Below are positions 29,173 through 36,374 of a stretch of 64,000 bases of DNA, piece by piece. A program made the translations under genes and the position numbers. The DNA is from Hormoscilla sp. GUM202 (lineage in GTDB: Bacteria; Cyanobacteriota; Cyanobacteriia; Cyanobacteriales; Desertifilaceae): contig RFFC02000013.1 in assembly GCA_005518205.2 (NCBI GenBank), positions 62,001-126,000 of the forward strand, given 5' to 3'. Below the pieces are notes generated by a model. That model was not told the DNA's origin, did no database searches, and was given only the letters and a program-made list of their open reading frames with translations. The number at the start of each line of letters is the position of its first letter. The stretch's first letter is position 1.

Positions 29173-29220
29173 CATGGCTGCGCCACAGGCTCCCGGCCCC
29201 CCCCCCGCTGCGAGCGATCG
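29173..29220. repeat. Short repeat in the E1 C-terminal end
   Basis: Second copy of the 48-bp repeat of 27183-27230 with two extra C, which here shifts the frame between WDWIYQFPD and SVWHQTDTDSMTKPEC. Confidence 0.7.
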
Positions 29221-29766
29221 GGAAATTGATAAATCCAATCCCAACCCGAATCTATGTTCAAAAAGCCGTTGAGCATTCCTTGTATTACCCCCACTCCCGT
29301 ACTGGCACAAATGCTATTTAACCAGAAAACTGCGGGATCTTCAACCCCTTCTATATAACCTGCTTGGGTGGCAAAGCGTTCGATTTCCTCGGGAGCAGTT
29401 TCTAGGGCGGATCTCTGTAAATTGATGATGTTCCCGCACATCAAGCACCAACCTCCTCCCAGTGGAGGTACGGTTACTCGGCAATACATGCGGGGCCTGC
29501 GATTGCTTTTGATGTCGTGTGACGTTCCCAAGCTTACCAGAGGTCTCATGTATTTGAGGGCTAATTCTTGCGCTACTTGTCGCGAATGGCGATCGCGCGG
29601 TCGCTACAACTATTAAATCGGATGCCGCTATTTCATTGTCGGCTTTTTTTTGTTCGATCGCACTGGGGATTGCTCTCACCCAGGAACCGGTTGGGTAAAT
29701 CTGCTTGATGAGCTGCTTGACGTATTCTACCTTATACATCTGCTGCTCTACCATCTCTGGCGTCTG

Positions 29767-29810
29767 CCGTGTCTGGAGGGCGCGCTATTCGCACTACCCT
29801 CCAGACACGG
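29767..29810. repeat. Mobile palindrome, family 1, in the E1 gene
   Basis: 44 bp, arms CCGTGTCTGGAGGG/CCCTCCAGACACGG, loop CGCGCTATTCGCACTA. Identical by eye to 31719-31762. Separates NRMPG from TPEMVEQQMYKVEY in the E1 remnant. Confidence 0.85.
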
Positions 29811-29844
29811 CCCCGGCATCCGATTTAAGTTTACTGTCTCTAGG

Positions 29845-31643
29845 GTGCGATTCGTTCTAGCCTAACGTAATCAAATACGGAACGCTAGCCCAAGAAATTG
29901 GGAACTCTGACAGCATGGGGGTTAAATTCCCCTCCCTCTAGGTACGGGGGTGACACCGGTCCTCGGTGCTGCGAAGTGACATCATTGTGGTGCTAAGCGA
30001 GGACTTAAATGTAGGATAGCTGGCAGCTATCGCCGGTGACGCCGCTAGGAAAGATACCCAAGGTTAGAGCAGGCAAACATATGCAAGCCTCGTTAAGTAA
30101 AACCAGCGGAATAAGGCTATATACGCTGGCCTAAAAAGGAAATGGTAGCTAGTATTAGGTCGGGGTCGAGCTGAGAGTCTCCTCTCAACCCTCCCATTCG
30201 GAACCGGACTTGCGACTTTCACCGCAGTCGGCTACTGGTTGGTAAGCCGATGTCACTGGTAGCCGTTGATTGGATTACTCCTTTCTGGCCTTGTCCCATG
30301 AAATTTCTCCCCTTCTGGTGGTCGTAATTGACTAAATTTATGCCTAACCCGGGCGGTTCGTGACGGGAGAACTGCCAAACCCATGAGTGCCACTCTTTAT
30401 TAACATGAATCCCTATAAAATAGGAATGCGCTAGTTTTTACCTGGTCAGGGCTTTAGTCCATTATATTTACCTTTCGGATTTCTCCTCCGGCTCTGTATC
30501 ATGTTTAGGGTTACTTTCTCCCAAGACTTCTTACCATATCCGTCCTATGTCAGCATATCCTCGAGCGTTACCTCGGGCATTGGCTTTTTAGGACATCCCC
30601 CCCCCTGTGGCTTTCGCTTATCATCTAACTTGTCTCCCTCCCTTCCTACCCACCCGGAGACAGCACACAGGAGGTTATTTCGTTCCTTGATACCATTATT
30701 GATGCTTTTAGGCCCCTACAATACCCCGGGAGTTCTTTGAGCACGTTGTTAGCCAGAAGACAAGACTAACACTAACTACCATTTCCCTTTTGGGCCAGCG
30801 ATACAGCCTTATTGCGCTGGTTCATCTTAACGAGGCTTAAATAGGTTCGCTTTTCTAGCCATGAGCATCTTTCCTTAGCGGATTTACCGGCGATAGCTGC
30901 CAGTTCTCCTACATTTGAGTCCTTGCTTCACACCGCAGTGATGTCACTCCGCAGCATTAAGGACCGGTGTCTCTCCCGTACTTGGAGGGGGGGATTTGGA
31001 CCCCCATGGTACCAAAGTTACTGGCTAATGGGACCAGCCAGGCTTTCACTGGTTTTTCAGCTTATACCTGAACGAATCGCACGTCTTTCTAGATGGCTAG
31101 TATAGTACTCAAACAGCTCCCGGGGTAGAGTGTGGACCTCAAGGTATCGTGAAATGTTGTTAGGGAACGAAGTAACCTCCCGTGCGCTGTCTGCTCAACC
31201 GGGCAGACCAGTTAGATGTTAAGCGTAAGCCACGGGGGGAGGGATGGCCCAAGAAGCGAATGCCCGGGGTAATTCCTGGGATAACGTCTACAGTAATGTA
31301 GATGATGCTGGGTAGCCAGCGCTGACGTGGGTCGGTGATACTAGGAAACTGCTGGAATGAGTAATCCTAAAACGCCACGGAACTAATCCGAAACGCAAGT
31401 GGAGGATAAGGTATGGATAACTGGTAAAACTGACTTGAGAATGGTGATCCTAACGGTTATCAGAAGAACCACTCACCAAACCAGGAAAGGGAAGAAAAGA
31501 CAGGCGGCAAGGGCTAACGGGAGCAATCCCTATAAAGTCTACCTATGATAAGGGCCTAGTACCCAGTAGCCGGATGCGGTGAAAGTCGCAAGTCCGGTTC
31601 CGAAAGGGAGGGTCGGGAAGCGATTCCCGGCTCGACCCCAGCC
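29845..31643 (+). mobile_element. ORF-less group II intron A, interrupted by intron C1
   Basis: Starts GTGCGATTCGTTCTAGCC and ends with domain V (AGCCGGATGCGGTGAAAGTC ... AAGTCCGGTTC) and a domain VI stem ending CTCGACCCCAGCC. Without the 925-bp insertion it is about 874 nt and encodes no protein. It is antisense to the JAB-E1 gene; joining the outer flanks gives GATCG-CCTAG on the minus strand, which restores the E1 reading SDRLETVNLNRM, so the boundaries are well supported. Being antisense it cannot be spliced from the E1 mRNA. Confidence 0.88.
30158..31082 (-). mobile_element. ORF-less group II intron C1, inserted antisense in intron A
   Basis: 925 nt on the minus strand from GTGCGATTCGTTCAGG (31082) to ...CTCGACCCCGACC (30158), with domain V TGCGGTGAAAGTCGCAAGTC. 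It splits domain I of intron A between TAGTATTA and GTCTTTCTAGATGGC. An apparently identical copy is at 49761-50685 in intron B. Confidence 0.9.
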
Positions 31644-31718
31644 CGATCGCTGTCTATCAAAATCCATTTCTGCACTCCTAAACGCCCCAACATCTCGGCA
31701 AAAATTGCGCCTCTGCCT

Positions 31719-31762
31719 CCGTGTCTGGAGGGCGCGCTATTCGCACTACCCTCCAGACACGG
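31719..31762. repeat. Mobile palindrome, family 1, in the E1 nucleotide-binding loop
   Basis: 44 bp, same sequence as 29767-29810. It is inserted within the glycine-rich loop of the E1 domain, between ILIGCG and the downstream GAIFAEMLGRLG. Confidence 0.85.
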
Positions 31763-32390
31763 CCACAACCTATCAAGATTACAGTCATCTCCCCCAGTTG
31801 TGCTTGAAATTTTTTGCCAAACACTGCTTGGCGGCGGCGTCTTCCGCGTACTCTTGTCCTGAAGGACGCGGTACGCTCCAGACACCGGTTAAACATCTGT
31901 GCAGTTTCGTCTCCTTTTGCTTCTGGTTTGGCTATCTCAAACCAGTCGGAATAAAAATAAACATGCTTAAATGAGGTTCCTTGTTGATTCCAGATCCGGA
32001 AGTTGGGCTGACGCAAGGATTCTTCAAAGATTCCCGAGATTAAACGGGGTTTTCCTTTGATTGCTGATTGCGCGTATTCCGACTCGTGTCGATCGTCTAT
32101 GCAGGAAAAGTTAGGAGTATGGTTTCCCGGATGAGTGTGAATGTGGACTACATCTAACCCTTTTTAAGCGTAGGTATTCAACAAGTACAGATTAAAGGGT
32201 TGTTTGAGGACGATGCCACTGGCAGATTGGTGTTCGTAACAGTCTGCTGTCGGTACTATCCATGCTGCTGGCAAATATCTTACTTCCCGTTTGGATATTT
32301 TGTGCCGCTTGCAAAAGAAAAATCCGATTACTTCTTCATTGCCACATCAGGGGTGGCACGTGTAAGGAAATTTTACTGCTTTTAGGTTGA

Positions 32391-32822
32391 TTGTTCATGT
32401 TTCTGTGCTGTTGTGATTGCCTGGGCCGTTCGTAGTAATCACTAAAGTGATTGCTTGCCCGTTCGTAGTAATCACTAAAGTGATTGCTTGCCCGTTCGCA
32501 CGATATTTTCGGCTCGGGAGCCTCGGTTGGGGGTTCCCTGCCAGAGTCAGGGAACCAGATATGGGTGATTGATAGCCCGATCGCACGATATTTTCGGCTC
32601 GGGAGCCTCGGTTGGGGGTTCCCTGCCAGAGTCAGGGAACCAGATATGGGTGATTGATAGCCCGATCGCACGATATTTTCGGCTCGGGAGCCTCGGTTGG
32701 GGGTTCCCTGCCAGAGTCACCAGAGTCAGGGAACCAGATATGCGTGATACGCGATCGCGCGGCATGCTCGGGAGCCTCCATCGGGCAGGGAATGCCAGAG
32801 TCAGGGAACCAGATATGCGCTC
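32391..32822. repeat. Tandem repeats between the JAB-E1 and E2 genes
   Basis: Two units of about 32 bp (CGTTCGTAGTAATCACTAAAG) at 32427-32487, then three 85-bp units whose CGATATTTTC cores are at 32501, 32586 and 32671, and a degenerate fourth at about 32755. Each 85-bp unit contains the inverted repeat TTCCCTG...CAGGGAA. No gene. Confidence 0.8.
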
Positions 32823-32992
32823 GGGTGCATCTCAGTTTTGCTTCTTGAGCAATTGAAAATTGAAAATTAAAAATTGAGAAGATAAAATAGCTGATTGCTC
32901 CATTTTCAATTCGCCATAGCGCTGCGCGCACTGCGTATACGCAATGAGCGCTTTCCCATTCGCAAATACAAATGCAAAAGTGAGATGCTCCC
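32823..32992. mobile_element. 170-bp MITE with 9-bp target duplication
   Basis: Ends GGGTGCATCTCAGTTTTG and (inverted) GGGAGCATCTCACTTTTG; flanked by TATGCGCTC at 32814-32822 and 32993-33001. Longer sister of the MITE at 10021-10141, probably mobilised by the ISKra4-type transposase. Confidence 0.88.
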
Positions 32993-33228
32993 TATGCGCT
33001 CCGACCCGATCGCGCGGCATTTTATGCTCTGGAGGCTCCCGCCTCCATCATTCCCTGCCAGAGTCAGGGAACGAGAGATGGTAGTATGATAATTAGGCGA
33101 TCGCGCGGCATTTCTCTAGCAAAATGTCATTAGTCGGTTTTAACCGGTTTTAACCGACTTTAGCCTCGTTCCCAGGCTCCGGCTGGGAACGCGGGGGTTT
33201 TAACCCCCGGCGGGCTAACAGCGAAGCA

Positions 33229-33609
33229 TCAATCATCGCTATTAATAGCGTGGCGTGCCGTGACAAATAAGGTTGCTAAATTATGTCCTTTTTCGGGACG
33301 ATTCTGAGGTCGCCAGGAGTTGAGCCACCGTTCTTGATTAAATCCTCCACCCAATCCCACGCAGTACCAATACCAACCTTCTTCACTTAAGAAGGGTGCG
33401 CCATAATAACTCTGTCTGGTGAAGTGATGGTCCCCTTCTCCTGTTGTATCCCAGGGATAATTCAAATAGCAACCGAGCGGGGGCAGTCGAGGGTAATCTG
33501 GTGGTAATAAGAACAGCACGTCCGTGTTACTTACCAGTAATTTTTGCGAAGATCGTGGCATCCCTTTGATCGACACGGCAATGTATTGTCGGATCGCTCT
33601 TACTGCCAA
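33229..33609 (-). CDS. E2-like protein of a prokaryotic ubiquitin-like system (putative)
   Basis: At least 126 residues; the same frame is open further upstream to about 33680 and no start is clearly best. Shows SSQKLLVSNTDVLFLLPPDY followed by PRLPPLGCYLNYPWDTTGEG, a Tyr/Trp-rich centre (EEGWYWYCVGLGGGFNQ) and the end KGHNLATLFVTARHAI. The PxxYP-like strand and the single Cys after the WYWY run fit prokaryotic E2-type folds that accompany ThiF/JAB genes. Position upstream of, and in the same direction as, the JAB-E1 gene supports this. No ubiquitin-like gene is visible upstream, where an IS lies. Assignment is inferred from motif style and context. Confidence 0.6.
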   Translation of the reverse strand: MAVRAIRQYIAVSIKGMPRSSQKLLVSNTDVLFLLPPDYPRLPPLGCYLNYPWDTTGEGDHHFTRQSYYGAPFLSEEGWYWYCVGLGGGFNQERWLNSWRPQNRPEKGHNLATLFVTARHAINSDD

Positions 33610-33865
33610 AGAGGCTTTTCCCCATGCTGTACTTGCCCGAGAAGGGATGATTCTGCCAGTAATTTGAGAATTTTAAATTGAGAATTATTTATACTCCCAA
33701 AGGGATCGACTTGCGCTTAAAGGCAATTGAATGACATTACTGCCCTCTTAACCGCAGTTTATGACCGTTTGTTGTATATTCAGGTCTATTCGCCATTCGC
33801 CATTTTTCCCTTGCTGTTCCTGTCACTTGACAGACATGATTTGATATTTTATGATGTCTGTCAAG
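33610..33865. other. Gap between the E2-like gene and the ISKra4 element
   Basis: The E2 reading frame continues upstream into this stretch without a convincing start. Nothing else is recognised; the last 9 bases (33857-33865) are the left target duplication of the insertion element. Confidence 0.4.
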
Positions 33866-35241
33866 GGGTGCATCCCAGTTTGGTAATGAGTATTTTTGCT
33901 TAGTCGAGCAACTGACGAGATGATGTTAGGCTGAGATACCAGACAAACGTTCCCCCTGAAACGATGAATAGAGAGAAGTTGGCTCAAATACAAACTTATG
34001 CCTTGGCCATGGCCGCCTTGTTGTACGAGGAGGCTCAAGCGACTGTTCCAGAGGAATTGAAAACGCTCTCAGGGATAGAAGGCACCATCCGCAGGCAGTG
34101 GCTTCAATACGTCGGTCCAGAGATTGCCCTTTTTTTATCCAAAGTAGCAGTGGTACCACTGCCGGACGAGCCAGAGCTTTAAATAGCATTGTGGGCAAGA
34201 TTTCAATCACCTCCAAACAAGCGGCCTATTTTGAGGTAAAGCCCTATAGCCAGTGGAGCCCCTATCTGGAGAAATGTTGCTTATTGCTAAGTGCAAACTC
34301 TTCCTATGAGCACGCCTCGGAAGATCTTAAGGTGCTCACGGGGATTAGCGTCTCCCGGGGAACTCAGCAACGGCTGGTGCAGCGCCATGATTTTGAGTTC
34401 CCGACGGTCTCCGAGGCCATTGAAGAAATCAGGCATTCACAAGAGAAAGAGTCTGGCCCAGAGCAAGAGTGGCCGACGGTCTCCGAGGCCATTGAAGAAA
34501 TCAGCATCGACCAGGACAAAGAGCGCACCCCTTCCTTTGAGTTGACTCATTTGCCAGAATCCCTTGCCAATCTCGGTAGAACACCCAAGGCTAGATATAC
34601 TTCCGATATTGCGCTTACGGACTCCCCTTGGTCAACCCTGTGAGTGGCGCGATTACAAGGCTGTCAATCTGCATGACCAGGGGGTAGCGGCCTTTTTTCG
34701 AGACAATGCAGGACTGGTCAAATGGGTAAATCAGCAGCCCTTGGCGAATCCGCTTGTGTGTCTCGGGGATGGCCATGATGGCATCTGGAACCTGTTTGTC
34801 GAGATTGGTCCGACCATCTTTCGTCAAGAAATCCTCGATTGGTATCACTTAATGGAAAATCTGGAAAAAATCGGCGGGTCCGGCCAGCGACTGGCACGAG
34901 TGAAAGCCCTTTTCTGGTCTGGCAAGGTGCCAGAGGCCCTCAAGGAATTTGACGACTGGGACCATCCACGGGTGGACAATTTTAGGGCCTATGTTACTAA
35001 GCATCGCCATCGCATTGTGAACTATAGCTATTATCAAGCCGAGGGGATTTCCATTGGTTCGGGAGAGGTGGAATCAACGGTACACAGAAGGCGGCACGGC
35101 TAAAGCTTTCAGGATCGCAATGGAAAGCCGTCAATGTTCCCCAGGTTCTGCTGCATCGCTGCGCTTATCTTAATGGAGTATTCTCAAGGTGACAGTTGCG
35201 CAATGAAGTATTTTTACTCATTGCCAAACTGGGATGCACCC
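33866..35241 (+). mobile_element. ISKra4-type insertion sequence, copy 1 (degraded)
   Basis: About 1376 bp with terminal inverted repeats GGGTGCATCCCAGTTTGG, flanked by TCTGTCAAG on both sides (33857-33865 and 35242-35250), a 9-bp target duplication. It carries two transposase reading frames, both now damaged. It inserted just after the stop codon of the small gene at 35246-35503. Confidence 0.88.
33964..35150 (+). pseudogene. ISKra4-family transposase, copy 1, frameshifted
   Basis: First frame 33964-34182 (MNREKLAQIQTYALAMAALL), then the main frame from about 34190 (SKQAAYFEVKPYSQWSPYLE, SYEHASEDLKVLTG), a frameshift near 34600, and CEWRDYKAVNLHDQG, GDGHDGIWNLFVEIG, DWYHLMENL, SIGSGEVEST before a final frameshift (VHRRRHG instead of KQVAARVKLSG). 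The sequence between QQRLVQRH and the second half contains two imperfect repeats of PTVSEAIEEI. Not functional. Confidence 0.85.
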
Positions 35242-35245
35242 TCTG

Positions 35246-35503
35246 TCAAGTGGCTTGCTCGTCTTTATCAAAGGGTTGGTCGCCAATTTCTAGCTGTTTT
35301 TTACTGCGTTTGAGCTGCTTCCACAGTTGCTTAATTTCCTGGTAAGCTTCTTCTGGAGAAATTTTTCCGCCAGTTTCTAGATTACAGAGGTAGTTCACTC
35401 TCTGGGCAAACTCTTGGAGATTAGCATTAAAAATTAGATTTTCTGGCTTGAACTCGCCGTAGTAGCGACTGCGCGGATATAAAAAATATGAACTGTCCGT
35501 CAT
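35246..35503 (-). CDS. Conserved cyanobacterial small protein
   Basis: 85 residues: SSYFLYPRSRYYGEFKPENL, FNANLQEFAQRVNYL, TGGKISPEEAYQEIKQLWKQ, then a Lys-rich end. I recognise it as a conserved cyanobacterial hypothetical family (DUF7219-like by memory) without known function. Soluble, largely helical. The stop TGA overlaps the target duplication of the ISKra4 element, so the insertion happened at the very 3' end and left the gene whole. Confidence 0.7.
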   Translation of the reverse strand: MTDSSYFLYPRSRYYGEFKPENLIFNANLQEFAQRVNYLCNLETGGKISPEEAYQEIKQLWKQLKRSKKQLEIGDQPFDKDEQAT

Positions 35504-35561
35504 GGCTGCCGACCTGTGGAGTAAATTACTTTTGATGTTACGAGCATCATAACATAGGAGA

Positions 35562-35957
35562 ATGGGGAATGGGGAATTGAGAAACTCACAACTGACAAAT
35601 GACTATAGTCGTCTTGTAGCCGGGCCCCTCGTTCCCAGGCAGAGCCGTGGGAACGAGGGTCTACATAGTAGTTTACAGACTTTTGAAGAACTGATCGCCC
35701 AGATTCAAGAAACTCGTATAGACATAGATTTGGTCAGTGGAGAGTTAGCAGAAGAACTCAACCAGGTGCGGGTCGATCTGACCAGAATCTACAGTGACGT
35801 GACTGAGTCCCGCTTGGTCCCTTTTCAGACCTTTGCTCAGCGGTTTCTACCCCAGCTGAATCGTCTGACTCAACGCTTGGGCAAGTCGGCGGCTTCTCGA
35901 GGCGATCTTAACAAACTCAAGTTGCCACCTCTAAAAAATTTCACGTCTTTGGGGTAA
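35562..35957 (+). pseudogene. CheA-like hybrid kinase fragment
   Basis: The middle reads FEELIAQIQETRIDIDLVSG, ELNQVRVDLTRIYSDVTESR and LVPFQTFAQRFLPQLNRLTQ, which resembles the dimerisation/early ATPase part of CheA-like histidine kinases of cyanobacterial phototaxis systems. Both ends are missing: upstream lies a mobile GTTCCCAGGCAGAGCC hairpin, and after RLGKSAA the frame enters the repeat that recurs at 36010-36060. No start or ATP-binding motifs. A fragment. Confidence 0.5.
35625..35660. repeat. Mobile hairpin, family 3
   Basis: CCTCGTTCCCAGGCAGAGCC followed by GTGGGAACGAGGG, an inverted repeat found again at about 43065-43092 (opposite orientation) and 53128-53158, with a variant at about 33163-33195. 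Confidence 0.75.
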
Positions 35958-36374
35958 ATCACAAGGCCAAATTGGCCAAATTGGCCAATTTGGGCTAATT
36001 TGGATTTTGAGGTTCTCGAGGCGATCTTAACAAACTCAAGTTGCCACCTCTAAAAAATTTCTTTACGTCCTCGACAGCCATTTTTGGTAAATTGCTCCGC
36101 AAAAATGCCATTTTGGGGTAAATCACAAGGCTCTAAAGGCCAATTTGGGCTAATTTGGCTTTTGAGGTTCTCTAGGTAGCAACTTAGGCGATCTAGACTG
36201 GCGATCTCCTCTCCTCGAGGGAGATCATATCTTAATCGACAGTTTTCACCAACAACCCACGAGTTATGGGGTGCGGTCAAAACCCGGCACCCGATTGCTG
36301 AGGGGGGGAGCCGCTAGTGTTCCCTACAATAGCGGTCGAGGAGCCCCCCAGGGAGAACAACGGCGTTACCGTAA
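35958..36374. repeat. Repeat block downstream of the LRR/RTX gene
   Basis: Contains GGCCAAATTGGCCAAATTGG microrepeats and a segment (about 36040-36300) almost identical to 40378-40638, with a third partial copy at about 40012-40200. It represents the shared 3' flank of the LRR/RTX gene and its eroded paralogue. No gene. Confidence 0.75.

Larger units (their letters stand above)
29060..32390 (-). pseudogene. JAB-E1 (ThiF-like) gene of a ubiquitin-like system, shattered
   Basis: Reading the minus strand from about 32390: a JAB/JAMM deubiquitinase-type domain (EEVIGFFFC, then DVVHIHTHPG and FSCIDD, i.e. HxHP...SxxD), an in-frame TAA before KGLDVVHIH, then a linker (KHVYFYSDWFEIAKPE) and an E1/ThiF Rossmann domain (FQAQLGEMTVILIGCGG, IFAEMLGRLGVQKWILIDSD). 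After a 1.8-kb nested intron (29845-31643) the E1 part resumes: ETVNLNRMPG, VEYVKQLIKQIYP, SDLIVVAT, MRPLVSLGTSHDI, GGWCLMCGNIIN, STGVGVIQGMLNG. E1 enzymes adenylate a ubiquitin-like C-terminus. It is further broken by mobile palindromes at 31719 (in the nucleotide-binding loop), about 31838 and 29767, and by frameshifts. The E2-like gene is upstream. Confidence 0.78.

Noticed and set aside
30501..30740. 79-codon frame found identically at 50104-50343
   Set aside because: It is the antisense of intron C1/C2 domains; identical because the introns are identical, not because it is a gene.
29845..31643. Functional twintron
   Set aside because: A twintron needs the inner intron in the same orientation as the outer one; here the inner intron is antisense and cannot be removed from the outer intron's RNA.
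32391..32822. CRISPR-like array of 85-bp units
   Set aside because: Units are contiguous and near identical throughout; no repeat/spacer alternation.
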